From Eublepharis macularius (lineage: Eukaryota > Chordata > Lepidosauria > Squamata > Eublepharidae): DNA of 64,000 bases. The stretch is from the NCBI RefSeq assembly GCF_028583425.1, contig NC_072795.1, positions 73,236,001 through 73,300,000 on the forward strand. Direction: 5' to 3'. The notes under the pieces were generated by a model, which saw only the letters and a program-made list of their open reading frames with translations, searched no databases and was not told the origin of the DNA. Below are positions 22,661 to 34,180 of the stretch, piece after piece; the first letter of the stretch is position 1; each line of letters begins with the position of its first letter. A program made the position numbers and the translations under genes.

Positions 22661-23606
22661 GGTAATGTGGAAAAGACCTTTGAGTTCCTGCTAAAACAAA
22701 TATCATCTCAACATAAGGGACTTATAGCAAGAATTTATTCCATTTTAAACCTAAAAAAATGAACATCCACCCTTAAAATACCAAATGAAATGGAATAGGG
22801 ATTGCAAGAACATACTAACAGACAACCAATGGGCCCTGATTTGGTCAGGCAGACACCTAAAAACTAAAGCAATCAATATGAAAATGTCATCTTTTAAAAT
22901 AATGTCGAGATGGTACGTGACACCTAGTTCCCTCCATCACCTTAATCCTACTATAGCCCCGCTTTGTTGGAAGCAGTGCGGCCAAATTGGAGATTATATT
23001 CATCTCTGGTGGACGTGCCCTAAAATCCAGTCATTCTGGGACTTAATCTTGAGGTCTGTTACAGAAATCACAGGCTATGATGTACCTAAAAATCCTGAGA
23101 CAATCCTGCTGGGTCTCTGGGAAGACCCAACTGTACCAACGATCAGGAGAAACTGAATACTCTTGTTATTAGCTGCAGCGAAAATGCTTCTTGTGTTATA
23201 CTGGAAACAAGACAGACTTCCAAAATTGCAGCAGTGGTACCAGAAAGTGTGGGATATCTTCACCATGGAGAAAATAGCGGATTATCTTCACTCTACTGAT
23301 AATTCACAGCATCATTCAACGTTCTTTACACAATGGATACCTTTTTTGATCCATCTTCATGCTACCAATAAACTGCCGAATGCAGATATGAACACTTTCA
23401 GCTTTTCGGCAATCTTATGAGTCTTTTCTAGTATTGTACCTTCTCTAACAATAATGTACTTTTCAGTGATAGCTGATCTCTTATTGACTGTTCCAAGGTT
23501 CACTGTTTATGTTTTTGCATGTTATGTGTAAAATTTTTGTTTAAATTGTTATGTATTCCAGAAAATTAGAAAATAAAAAGTTCAAAAAAAAAAGAAAGAA
23601 CAGCAG
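22661..23606 (+). mobile_element. L1-clade LINE, ORF2 C-terminal fragment and 3' tail (right part)
   Basis: This continues the L1 at 12841-13587. Translation resumes with 'FEFLLKQISSQHKG' and reaches the L1 C-terminal zinc-finger-like region ('CWKQCGQIGDYIHLWWTCP', about 22970-23020). One nonsense codon and a frame break lie near 22755, and a stop lies at 23154. It ends with AATAAAAAGTTC and an A-rich tail at about 23570-23606. Confidence 0.85.
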
Positions 23607-23769
23607 ACAGCAGGGTTTTCTGCAGTGGCTCGGAGCTTTACGTGCACCCAGATCAGGTTTTCAAACCCCCTCCCCATTGTCTGGAGTTAGCCTGGGGCTT
23701 AAAATATGGCTTCAAGTCAATACCGGTTGCCTGGCTGGAGGCTCCAACAAACAATCAAAAAGAGATGTC

Positions 23770-23872
<103 letters not shown>

Positions 23873-24950
23873 AAGACAAGTGTCCTGACTGACTCATCAG
23901 TGCCCAGCCCAAACCCCTGAACCTAAAAGCATGAAATTTGGGGAGAATGTTCCTTTTGTGGTGTAGAGGCTCACTAAGAAGGGATTTTAAGAAATTTGGC
24001 CCCTAAGGAGGTAAAAAGGGGTAAAATGTGTTTTCCCATAGGGATACAGCTTCCCTGTGTGGCTGGGAGGCTGCTCATCCCACTCCCCCTGCCAACTGCC
24101 AACTCAGCCGCTGTGCCCTGAGGTCATTTGCATATGTGGCCCTGATTGGTCATCATCCCAACATTCTAAACAGTACTTAGGACACATTCAATGACTCCCT
24201 GTGGAGTTCCTCAACATGCTCAACCCTCCTGACTTCCAAGCCCACAAGCTTCTCCTCAAAGTGGGGGCTCCAAAGTGGGAGAAAACCACCCGTGAGGTTT
24301 ATAAAGAGGTCCTTCAGTAGAAAAATAAGGTTGTGCGTATTTTTCACTTTATTTCTTGCACTACAATCTTTTCCATTTAAAAAATCTCTTCAATAAATGT
24401 TACATTTCGAAATTCACTTCATCAGTTTTAGGCATCAACACCCTTCGCTTTATTCAAACACTTTTGTGAAGCTCGGGTACTAAGCTATTATACTACAAAA
24501 CCAACTCACCCCGCCCCCCCTCCAACCAAAAACGTTACTTACCCATAAATATTATAACTGGATTTTAAGTAGTTAAATACCATAGCGAAACACAGGCATC
24601 AAGCTAGTTAATATATATAATCAACCAAACAAAGGAAACTGCTTCCCCATAGATCAATTCAGTCAGTGGGTCAAAATGAAGGTGAATGCAACAATAATGG
24701 AAAGGGGCTGTGTGTGAACATTGAACAGTGGATGAATATGAACAAAACTTGGCGACATGTCGGTCAGAAAGCTGCACAAAGTGTGGGTATTTGGAGAGGG
24801 ATTTGACTAAAGTGTCAGTAAGTGCATGGAGAGATGATTCAAGCATATAGAGAACAGCAGAGCTGATTTGAAGAGCGGGAGACTGGATAAGATTGCCAAC
24901 CTCCAAATGGGGCCTAGAGTTCTCCTTGAATTACAGCTGATCTTGAGGTT
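23873..24950. other. Interval without a recognised gene
   Basis: The part before about 24300 has the look of a dispersed repeat (for example GCATGAAATTTGGGGAGAA). From 24300 to 24950 I see nothing identifiable. A minus-strand frame at 24906-24604 has no domain. Confidence 0.4.
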
Positions 24951-25860
24951 CAGATGAAACGTACGTTAAATATGAGCAGCCAGTGTGATGCAGTGACAAA
25001 AATTTTTATATTGGAACAGATATTAAACACATCTGTATGCAAGCATCTGATGGACAACATAGTGATATGCGGAAGTCAGCATGGATTTGTCCTCAATGGG
25101 TCCTGCTAGACCAACCTCATCTCCTTCTATGATCAAGTGACAGGCTTACTGGATCGTGAGAATTGATGTAGTTTATCTGGATTTCAGTAAAGCTTTTGGC
25201 AAGGTTCCTCATGATGTTCTGATGGGTAAACTAGAGGACTGTGGACTGGACTCTAGGATAGTTAGGTGGATAGGGAACTGGTTGGAGAACCGCACTCAAA
25301 GAGTAGATGTCAATGCATTTCATCTGAATGGAGGAAGGTGCCCAGTGGGGTGCCACAGGGCTCAGTCCTGGGCCTGGTACTTTTCAATATTTTTATAAAT
25401 GATCTGGATGAGGGTGTGGAGGGGCTATGCATTAAATTTGCAGATGACATCGAATTGGGAGAAGCAGCAAACAAAATCAGTAGATAGGGATAGAATTCAA
25501 CGAGATCGGAACACATTGGAAAAGTGGGTGGATGTGAACAAGATGCAATTTAAGAAGGATAAGTGCCAAGTTCTACATCTGGGTAGCAAAAATGAGGAAC
25601 ACACATACTGGATGGGGGATACACTTCTGGTTAGCAGCGTGTGTGAACAAGATCTTGGGGTTCAGATGGAACGTAAGTTAAATATGAGCAGCCAGTGTGA
25701 TGAAGTGACAAAAAAGGTGAGTGCGATCTTGGGGTCTATCAACAGAGGCATAACATCCAAATTGCATGATGTCATAGGGGGACATGATTGCTCTCTTTAA
25801 GTATTTGAAGGGCTGTCACTTAGAGGAGGGCAGGGAGCTGTTCCTGTTGGCAGCAGAGGA
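24950..25860 (+). pseudogene. Decayed CR1-type reverse transcriptase fragment
   Basis: RT motifs appear in order across at least three frames: 'VYLDFSKAFGKVPHD' (25165), '[10 protein letters not shown]' (25350), 'FADDIELG' (25440), then 'MQFKKDKCQVLHLG' and 'DLGVQMERKLNMSSQC' (25550-25700). Frameshifts separate them. A short copy of the last motif also sits ahead of the RT at about 24952-25000, so the fragment is internally rearranged. It is much older than the CR1 at 29-37 kb. Confidence 0.85.
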
Positions 25861-25919
25861 TAGGGTTTAAATTATGGGCCAGATGATACCAGCTGGATAT
25901 TAGGAAGCACAGTAAGATG

Positions 25920-26440
25920 GGCTTCGGAGGGGTATAATGCCACAGGCACTGACCTCCAATGACACCATTGTCTCCAAGAGAGATAACGTCACCATATGGA
26001 GTTCAGTTGTAACGGAAACAGATCTCCAGGCGGGTTGGGAACTACTGTAAAGAGGTGCTTCAGACACCCCAGTTGCCAATACCCAATACCACCATTGTCT
26101 CCAATTTAGGTAAAATAGGACATACGGAGTTCAGCTGAAATGGAAGGAGATCTCCAGGTATGGCAATCATAATATGGAGGGTCCTCAGTGGGGTATAATT
26201 CCACAGAAGCCACACTCCAAAGCCACCATTCTGTTTGAGATAATTAAAACTTGTCATTTGAAAGTCATTTGTAACTCTCGGAGTTCTCTAGGTGGGTTGG
26301 CATCAATTGTCAGGTAGTACCTATGTGGGGTATAATTCAACATAGACCAGCCTAAGAAGCCTCCATGTCTCGGAGAATGTTAAAATCTGTCATTTGGAGA
26401 TCCGTTGTAATTTATGGGGATCTCCAGGAGGGTTGACAAC
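25920..26440. repeat. Four diverged tandem copies of a dispersed ~125-bp repeat
   Basis: The shared skeleton is GGTATAAT(G/T)CCACA, then CCAC(C)ATTGTCTCC, then GGAGTTCAGTTGTAA, then GGAGATCTCCAGG(C)GGGTTGG. Copies start near 25930, 26050, 26170 and 26310. A minus-strand copy of the same family lies at 47640-47835. Similar sequences are common in reptile genomes, but I cannot name the family. Confidence 0.65.
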
Positions 26441-26754
26441 CACAGTGTCATCAAGCCAGGCGGCCTTAGCATGGACCTGCCTGCTGCCAGAACTGCCACT
26501 GTCTCCCAAAGAACCCCAGGAGCAGCGAAGGCTGAGGGTAAGGGCAGAGGCATGAACCAAGCACAGGAGCGCATGCCTGGCAGCCCATGGCCTTCCCCCT
26601 GCTGAGGAAATGTCAGGAGAGCCAGTACAGGATCTGATCTACTCCTCCTGAGTAGCAGAGATGAGCCAGCTTGGAGAAAGAAGCTTAATGAACCCAGCCT
26701 CACCTGCAGGAGAAACTCCCTTTATAAGGCCGCAGCTAGCATGGGATTAGCTAG

Positions 26755-28552
26755 TCACAATTGTGGTATTCGGGACTTGGCTGTTGGTGAGCTCTTAGGC
26801 TCTGGCTGCCTGAGCCTTGGTGGGTCATAGTCTTTGATTTTGGAATCTGTTACTTGACCATGGAGTTTGACCTGAGAATCTTTGTTGTTGGCCCTGTTGT
26901 CGTCAGAACTTGCCTCCAACCTAGTGAGTAGGATACTTTTAATCCTTCTGAGTGATTTTGCTCGGTCTAACCCCATGACTAGCAAACTTTGAGGGGAAAG
27001 TCCCAATTTTCCCAGGGATTTCAGAGTCGCCTTTTGCCAATTAGATTGAAATTTGTCTTGGAATAACAGAAGGAGCAGACCTTGCGGGTTTAGACGTCCT
27101 GACAGCCATTTGAAAATGGAAAGGATGGTGATTCTGGCCTCTACCCTTAACATTCCTGTTTCCAGTCTAACCCACGAGTTAGGCATGCATTTGGGCACTT
27201 GTAATAGGGCTCTAAGGAATTTGGACTGCACTCTCTCGAGTTGAGAGAAAGAGGAGGATGGCAGCCCCAAGAATGATCCGTATACTAATTGGGCCAATGG
27301 TTTGGCTTTAAACAATCTGAGTGCAGCTGGTACATACTGCCCCCCTTGTGATCGATAGAATTTCAGTATACCGTGTGCTGTTTTTTCTCCCACATCAGCA
27401 ATGAAGCTGCTATGTGTTGTTTTGGTACCTGAGGCTTGCAAAACTACACCCAAATATTTGAAGCTGCTAACTTGTTCTAACTGATGCCCCTGAAGCTCCC
27501 ATCGTCTGATCTTTGGATTTTTACCAAAAGCCAGGATCTTAGTTTTTTGGTAATTAGTTAGAAGGTGTTCAGTATCACAGAATTGGGAGAATTTTTTTAG
27601 GGCTCGTTTCAGCCCTATGGGGGTCCTAGAAAGTAATACAGCATCATCTGCATAGAGCAGTACGTGAATGTGCCTATTTGCTAATTTGGGAGGGTGCAAT
27701 CCAGGGTCATTCAAAAGGTTTAGCAAATTGTTGATGTAGAAGATAAACAGAAAGGGGGCTAGAAGGCACACCTGCCTGTAAGTTTGAATGGGGTCAGTCA
27801 AATGCCCAATTCGGCTGCACCTTACTCAGGGCAGTTGTGTTGTGCACAGCCCCCAAAAGGAACAGCAGTCGCCTATCAATAGAGGAGGCCTGCAGTTTCC
27901 TCCAAAGTCTATTTCTAGAGACTGTGTCAAAAGCTGCTTTTAAATCAACAAATGCCTGGTAAAGTGATGCTTGGTCTCCTGTAGCGTATTTCTCTACAAG
28001 GTGTTGCATTACTAGGCAGTGATCTATTGTTGACCTGCCAGCTCTAAACCCAGCTTGCTCATCAGCAATTATATCCTCCTGTTCTAGCCAGTCTAAAAAT
28101 TTCTCCAGCAGATGTTTTGTAGACAACTTGCTCACAATGCTTAGTAAGCTGATTGGTCTATAATTGGATGGATCCTCCTTCTTTCCCTTCTTATGGAAGG
28201 GGACTACTATAGCCATTCCCCAATCATTGGGGATGTAGCCGGTTTCATCAATATAAGTAAATAGTGAGGCTAGGAAAGTTGCCCACCAGTCCTTATTTGT
28301 TTTTAGTAATTCTGGAGATATTCCATCAAGCCCAGGGGCTTTTGCATTCTTTAACTGGCTAATATAAGCTTTTACCTCTTCGGCATGAACTGGGGGGCAT
28401 TTGGCCAGATTTTCTATTGTTAGGGCAGGAGGGGGTTGAATAGGATCATCATACATTTTTTGGAAAAAAGTCAATTTATCTGGGGGGATACAGGAAGCCA
28501 AGGGGGAGGCGGCTGTGGAGGCGCAGTTTGACACTAGTTTCCAGAACACCAC
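26755..28552 (-). pseudogene. LINE reverse transcriptase, clade uncertain (not CR1, L2 or L1)
   Basis: Two minus-strand frames, 28552-27794 and 27801-26755, together cover an RT domain: 'NAKAPGLDGISPELL', 'NYRPISLLSIVSKL', 'AGFRAGRSTIDHCLV', 'VDLKAAFDTVSRNRLW', 'LLYADDAVLLSR', then a C-terminal region. The frame changes near 27795, where the expected G(V/I)-x-QGC box has been damaged, so a deletion or frameshift is present. The remainder is well kept. Motif wording differs from the CR1, L2 and L1 copies in this window and may belong to an I/Vingi or R4-like clade. Coding remnants continue upstream to about 28880 with stops. Confidence 0.75.
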
Positions 28553-28880
28553 TGAGTTTTTGCTTGTAGCTGCTTCAATTATATTGGCCCACAGTTTTCT
28601 GGTATGTTCTTTCTTACAGCGGGCAACCAGTGATTTATCTTTCTTTTTTAAAAATGAAAGAGAATGATATGCATCCTGTCTGGTCTTTTCATCAGCTCTC
28701 AGTGCTAGCTTATAGGCATAGATTAAAGCATTTTTAGCACAAATACAGCTTTGATCAAACTAAGGTTTAGATGACAAATTGGTCTTGACCAGTTTTCCCT
28801 CTCGAGCACCTACCAAAAGTGGCCTTAAGGATTGGATGAGGTCACCATAACTCTTTAAAGGATTTTCAGATTTTGAGGAA

Positions 28881-29145
28881 ACCTTAAAAGCTTGACTATA
28901 TAGTTGTAGGTTCTAGTGCAGAGGTATTTTTCCCCGCACTTGTTCCTCTGCAGCAAGTATGCTCTGTGCATTGCTACAGTAGAATTTCCCTACTTTCCTC
29001 CCTTTTATTGCAGCCATGAAGCTGACTTTCTGCCCATTTCTTTCCAGACACAGCAGAATAGCTGTGAAGATTTTAGTGTTTTCCACTCTGCCTCTTCTCT
29101 TGGTGTTGCTGGGATACAGTTTGCTCTATGAAGTGTTTTTTTTTC
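28881..29145. other. Short interval without a recognised gene
   Basis: No domain or repeat was recognised between the 5' remnant of the LINE at 26.8-28.9 kb and the 3' end of the CR1. Confidence 0.4.
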
Positions 29146-29170
29146 TTAAGAACATAAGAACATAAGCAAA
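29146..29170 (-). repeat. CR1 3'-terminal octamer repeat
   Basis: The minus strand ends in repeats of TTATGTTC (CTTATGTTCTTATGTTC). CR1 elements end in short 8-bp tandem repeats instead of poly(A), and the octamer is involved in priming of reverse transcription. This fixes the 3' end of the element. Confidence 0.8.
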
Positions 29171-30628
29171 GCCATGTTGGATCAGGCCAGTGGCCCATCC
29201 AGTCCAACATTCTGTCACACACAGTGGCTAGAAATCCAGTGCCATCTAAAGGACCAAGCACCAAGGACCTTCCAGCACCAAGACAACAGAGCACCACCTC
29301 CCCACAAAGAGAATACCATCTATCTCCTGTGGCTAATAGCCACTGATGGACCTCTGCTCCATATATTTGTCCAGTCCCCTCTTGAAGCTGGCAATGCTTG
29401 TAGCTGCCACCACCTCCTGTGGCAACGAATTCCATGTGTTTATCACCCTTTGTGTAAAGTAGTATTTTCTTCTATCTGTTCTAACCCGACTGCTCAATAA
29501 TTTCATAGAGTGCCCACGAGTTCTTGTATTGTGAGAAAGGGAGAAAAACACGTCTTTCTCTACCTTCTCTAACCCGTGCATTATCTTGTAAACCTCTATC
29601 ATGTCTCCCCTCAGTCGTCTTTTCTCCAGGCTAAAGAGCCCCAAGCGCCTCAATCTTTCCTCATAGGGAAAGTGTTCCAACCCTTTAATCATTTTAGTTG
29701 CCCTTCTCTGTACTTTTTCCAGTGCTATGATATCTTTTTTAAGGTGTGGCGACCAGAACTGTACACAGTACTCCAAATGAGGCCTCACCATCGATTTATA
29801 CAGAGGCATTATGATACCGGCTGATTTGTTTTCAATCCCTTTCCTAATAACCCCTAGCATAGCATTAGCTTTTTTTATGGCAGTCGCACACTGTGCTGAC
29901 GTTTTTAGTGAGTTATCTATCATGACTCCAAGATCTCTCTCTTGGTCAGTCTCCGCCAGTTCAGACCCCATCAACTTGTATTTATATTTTGGATTTTTGG
30001 TTCCAATGTGCATTACTTTGCACTTGGCTACATTGAACCTCATTTGCCACATGGATGCCCACTCTTCTAGCCTTGACAGATCCCTTTGGAGTGCCTCACA
30101 ATCCTCTCTGGCTTTCACCACCCTGAACAATTTCGTGTCATCTGCAAATTTAGCCACTTCACTGCTTAATCCCAATTCCAAATCATTAATAAACAAGTTA
30201 AAAAGTATTGGACCCAATACCGACCCCTGTGGCACCCCACTGCTCACCACCCTCCACTGTGAGAAGTGCCCGTTTATACTCACTCTCTGTTTCCTATTAA
30301 TTAGCCAGTTTTCGATCCACAAGAGGACTTGGCCCTTTATCCCATAGCTACTGAGCTTACTTAGGAGCCTTTGATGAGGAACTTTGTCAAAAGCTTTCTG
30401 GAAGTCAAGATAAACAATATCTATCAGGTCTCCCTTGTCCACTTGTTTGTTCACTCCCTCAAAGAACTCTAACAGATTGGTGAGACAAGATCTTCCCTTA
30501 CAGAACCCATGCTGAGTTTTCCTCATCAGCTTTTGGTCATCAATGTGCCCACTAATTTTATTTTTGATAATAGTTTCCACCAACTTACCCGGTATTGACG
30601 TCAGGCTGACTGGCCTGTAATTTCCCGG

Positions 30629-30642
30629 ATCTCCCCTGGAAC
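30629..30642. repeat. Target-site duplication, left copy
   Basis: ATCTCCCCTGGAAC at this point is repeated exactly at 34266-34279. It flanks the Penelope-like insertion and is CR1 sequence. Confidence 0.9.
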
Positions 30643-30696
30643 GATGGTTGTTGGGGGTTTTCCGGGCTGTCTTGCCGTGGTCTTGGCATTGTAGTT

Positions 30697-30736
30697 CCTG
30701 ACGTTTCGCCAGCAGCTGTGGCTGGCATCTTCAGAG
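30697..30736 (-). ncRNA. Hammerhead ribozyme motif, left PLE arm
   Basis: This is the reverse-complement counterpart of the motif at 34140-34180. The core CUGAAGA, a stem II GCCAGC/GCUGGC with a small loop, GAAAC and GUC are all intact. See the plus-strand copy for details. Confidence 0.75.
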
Positions 30737-30805
30737 GTGTAGCACCAAAAGACAGAGATCTCTCAGTGTCACAGTGTGGAAAAGATGTAGGTCATTTGTA
30801 TCTAC

Positions 30806-32302
30806 TCAGGAGGGGTGGGGTTGAGCTGAGTCATTCTGTAAGAGTTTCCCAGGGTGTGGAATGCTAATGGCGGGAGGCTTCACTGTATCCTGAGGCGGTT
30901 CTTTTGCATATGGATTGGTGCTTGATGTGCTAATCTTCTCTGCAGGGCTATTGTCGGGTGTGGAGTGTTTTGTTGGCCTGGTGTTTTTCAGAACTGGAGC
31001 CCATGCTCTGTTCATTCTTAAGGTTTCTTCTTTCCTGTTGAAGTTTTGCTTATGCTTGTGAATTTCAATGGCTTCCCTGTGCAGTCTGACAAAGTAGTTG
31101 GAAGTGTTGTCCAGTATTTTGGTGTCCTGGAATAAGATACTGTGCCCTGTTTGAGTTAGGCTATGTTCAGCCACTGCTGATTTTTCAGGCTGTCCAAGTC
31201 TGCAGTGTCTTTCATGTTCTTTTATTCTTGTCTGGATGCTACGCTTTGTGGTCCCGATGTAAACTTGTCCACAGCTGCAGGGTATACGGTATACTCCTGC
31301 AGAGGTGAGGGGATCTCTGCTGTCTTTTGCTGATCGTAGCATCTGTTGTATTTTTCGGGTGGGTCTGAATACTGCTTGAAGGTTATGCTTTTTCATAAGC
31401 TTTCCCATCTGATCAGTAATTCCTTTGATATATGGCAAAAACACTTTTCCTGTGGGAGACTGTTTTTCTTTGGTTGTTTGATTCATCCTGGGTTTGATTG
31501 CTCTTCGGATTTCATTTCTGGAGTAGCCATTTGCCTGAAGTGCGTGGTTTAGATGATTAATTTCCTCATTGAGAAAGCGCGGCTCACATATCCGTCTTGC
31601 ACGATCCACTAATGTTTTCATTATGCCTCTTTTCTGTCGGGGGTGGTGATTGGAGTTTTTGTGTAAGTACCGATCAGTGTGAGTTGGTTTCCTGTAGACC
31701 TTGTGACCTAACTGAAAGTTTGCTTTGCGGATGACCAAGGTATCCAGGAATGAGAGTTTTCCCTCACTTTCTTTCTCCATTGTGAATTGTATGTTCAGGT
31801 GGATGTTGTTGAGATGATTCAAAAACTCCATCAATTCTTCCTCCCCATGGCTCCAAATGATGAATGTATCATCCACAAACCGGAACCATACACTGGGTTT
31901 GTGGGGTGCTGATTCTAGAGCTGTTTTTTCAAAATGTTCCATGTAGAAGTTTGCTATAACTGGGCTGAGTGGGCTCCCCATGGCCACCCCATCCATCTGT
32001 TCATAGAATTCGTTGTCCCATTGGAAGTAACTGGTTGTCAGACAATGATGGAATAAGGCTGTTACATCCTCTGGGAAAATCTGATTAATCAGTGCAATAG
32101 TGTTTTTTACTGGAACCTTGGTAAACAGGGATACAACATCAAAACTGACAAGTATGTCTTGTGGATTGAGTTTCAGAGAACTGATTTTGTTGATGAAATC
32201 TGCTGAATCTTTGATGTAAGACGAGGTTTTCCCGATGTGGTCCTGCAGGAGATCTGCCAGATGTCTAGCTAATTCATATGTCGGTGAACCAATGGCACTC
32301 AC
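30806..32302 (-). CDS. Penelope-like RT plus GIY-YIG endonuclease, left copy, 5'-truncated
   Basis: The frame has 498 codons from the GTG at 32302 and is open further 5' to the palindrome centre, with no ATG start, so the N-terminal RT fingers are missing. RT motifs are 'SFDVVSLFTKVP', 'GVAMGSPLSPVIANF' and catalytic 'RFVDDTFIIW'. A linker is followed by the GIY-YIG nuclease with 'GVYRIPC.CGQVYIG' and 'R..EH'. The Asn in 'PVKNTIAL' is Asp in the right copy. The product would reverse-transcribe element RNA and nick target DNA, but truncation probably abolishes function. Confidence 0.88.
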   Translation of the reverse strand: MSAIGSPTYELARHLADLLQDHIGKTSSYIKDSADFINKISSLKLNPQDILVSFDVVSLFTKVPVKNTIALINQIFPEDVTALFHHCLTTSYFQWDNEFYEQMDGVAMGSPLSPVIANFYMEHFEKTALESAPHKPSVWFRFVDDTFIIWSHGEEELMEFLNHLNNIHLNIQFTMEKESEGKLSFLDTLVIRKANFQLGHKVYRKPTHTDRYLHKNSNHHPRQKRGIMKTLVDRARRICEPRFLNEEINHLNHALQANGYSRNEIRRAIKPRMNQTTKEKQSPTGKVFLPYIKGITDQMGKLMKKHNLQAVFRPTRKIQQMLRSAKDSRDPLTSAGVYRIPCSCGQVYIGTTKRSIQTRIKEHERHCRLGQPEKSAVAEHSLTQTGHSILFQDTKILDNTSNYFVRLHREAIEIHKHKQNFNRKEETLRMNRAWAPVLKNTRPTKHSTPDNSPAEKISTSSTNPYAKEPPQDTVKPPAISIPHPGKLLQNDSAQPHPS

Positions 32303-32429
32303 AATGGGTCGGAGTGGGACTGAATCTTTATGTATTTTGGGGAGTCCATATAGTCTAGGTGGCTGTGCTTCTGTCTTGCATAGTTTGCTGTGCGTGTCGG
32401 GATGTAGTGAGGAATTCTTGATCAGCGCA

Positions 32430-32447
32430 TTGATAATGATCAGCGAA
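32430..32447. repeat. Central spacer of the PLE palindrome
   Basis: Only these 18 bases separate the two arms. Part of it (GATCAGCG) repeats the adjacent arm sequence, which suggests microhomology or slippage when the two 5' ends were joined. Confidence 0.8.
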
Positions 32448-32574
32448 TGCGCTGATCAAGAATTCCTCACTACATCCCGACACGCACAGCAAACTATGCA
32501 AGACAGAAGCACAGCCACCTAGACTATATGGACTCCCCAAAATACATAAAGATTCAGTCCCACTCCGACCCATT

Positions 32575-34071
32575 GTGAGTGCCATTGGTTCACCGACATA
32601 TGAATTAGCTAGACATCTGGCAGATCTCCTGCAGGACCACATCGGGAAAACCTCGTCTTACATCAAAGATTCAGCAGATTTCATCAACAAAATCAGTTCT
32701 CTGAAACTCAATCCACAAGACATACTTGTCAGTTTTGATGTTGTATCCCTGTTTACCAAGGTTCCAGTAAAAGACACTATTGCACTGATTAATCAGATTT
32801 TCCCAGAGGATGTAACAGCCTTATTCCATCATTGTCTGACAACCAGTTACTTCCAATGGGACAACGAATTCTATGAACAGATGGATGGGGTGGCCATGGG
32901 GAGCCCACTCAGCCCAGTTATAGCAAACTTCTACATGGAACATTTTGAAAAAACAGCTCTAGAATCAGCACCCCACAAACCCAGTGTATGGTTCCGGTTT
33001 GTGGATGATACATTCATCATTTGGAGCCATGGGGAGGAAGAATTGATGGAGTTTTTGAATCATCTCAACAACATCCACCTGAACATACAATTCACAATGG
33101 AGAAAGAAAGTGAGGGAAAACTCTCATTCCTGGATACCTTGGTCATCCGCAAAGCAAACTTTCAGTTAGGTCACAAGGTCTACAGGAAACCAACTCACAC
33201 TGATCGGTACTTACACAAAAACTCCAATCACCACCCCCGACAGAAAAGAGGCATAATGAAAACATTAGTGGATCGTGCAAGACGGATATGTGAGCCGCGC
33301 TTTCTCAATGAGGAAATTAATCATCTAAACCACGCACTTCAGGCAAATGGCTACTCCAGAAATGAAATCCGAAGAGCAATCAAACCCAGGATGAATCAAA
33401 CAACCAAAGAAAAACAGTCTCCCACAGGAAAAGTGTTTTTGCCATATATCAAAGGAATTACTGATCAGATGGGAAAGCTTATGAAAAAGCATAACCTTCA
33501 AGCAGTATTCAGACCCACCCGAAAAATACAACAGATGCTACGATCAGCAAAAGACAGCAGAGATCCCCTCACCTCTGCAGGAGTATACCGTATACCCTGC
33601 AGCTGTGGACAAGTTTACATCGGGACCACAAAGCGTAGCATCCAGACAAGAATAAAAGAACATGAAAGACACTGCAGACTTGGACAGCCTGAAAAATCAG
33701 CAGTGGCTGAACATAGCCTAACTCAAACAGGGCACAGTATCTTATTCCAGGACACCAAAATACTGGACAACACTTCCAACTACTTTGTCAGACTGCACAG
33801 GGAAGCCATTGAAATTCACAAGCATAAGCAAAACTTCAACAGGAAAGAAGAAACCTTAAGAATGAACAGAGCATGGGCTCCAGTTCTGAAAAACACCAGG
33901 CCAACAAAACACTCCACACCCGACAATAGCCCTGCAGAGAAGATTAGCACATCAAGCACCAATCCATATGCAAAAGAACCGCCTCAGGATACAGTGAAGC
34001 CTCCCGCCATTAGCATTCCACACCCTGGGAAACTCTTACAGAATGACTCAGCTCAACCCCACCCCTCCTGA
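32575..34071 (+). CDS. Penelope-like RT plus GIY-YIG endonuclease, right copy, 5'-truncated
   Basis: This is the mirror copy of 30806-32302, with 498 codons from a GTG. The open frame runs back to the palindrome centre through 'LYGLPKIHKD'. Catalytic FVDD is at about residue 142 and GIY-YIG begins at about residue 336. The basic, Pro/Ser-rich tail ends 70 bases before the hammerhead motif. No stop or frameshift is present, so the copy is young. Confidence 0.88.
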   Translation: MSAIGSPTYELARHLADLLQDHIGKTSSYIKDSADFINKISSLKLNPQDILVSFDVVSLFTKVPVKDTIALINQIFPEDVTALFHHCLTTSYFQWDNEFYEQMDGVAMGSPLSPVIANFYMEHFEKTALESAPHKPSVWFRFVDDTFIIWSHGEEELMEFLNHLNNIHLNIQFTMEKESEGKLSFLDTLVIRKANFQLGHKVYRKPTHTDRYLHKNSNHHPRQKRGIMKTLVDRARRICEPRFLNEEINHLNHALQANGYSRNEIRRAIKPRMNQTTKEKQSPTGKVFLPYIKGITDQMGKLMKKHNLQAVFRPTRKIQQMLRSAKDSRDPLTSAGVYRIPCSCGQVYIGTTKRSIQTRIKEHERHCRLGQPEKSAVAEHSLTQTGHSILFQDTKILDNTSNYFVRLHREAIEIHKHKQNFNRKEETLRMNRAWAPVLKNTRPTKHSTPDNSPAEKISTSSTNPYAKEPPQDTVKPPAISIPHPGKLLQNDSAQPHPS

Positions 34072-34139
34072 GTAGATACAAATGACCTACATCTTTTCCA
34101 CACTGTGACACTGAGAGATCTCTGTCTTTTGGTGCTACA

Positions 34140-34180
34140 CCTCTGAAGATGCCAGCCACAGCTGCTGGCGAAACGTCAGG
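34140..34180 (+). ncRNA. Hammerhead ribozyme motif, right PLE arm
   Basis: CUGAAGA (34143-34149), stem II GCCAGC...GCUGGC, GAAAC (34170-34174) and GUC (34175-34177) with predicted cleavage after 34177. Stem I can pair CCU just before the core with AGG just after the site. Stem III is only A-U and C-G with no loop. Such minimal hammerheads are described in Penelope-like elements and are thought to cut best as dimers, that is, in tandem transcripts. Confidence 0.78.
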
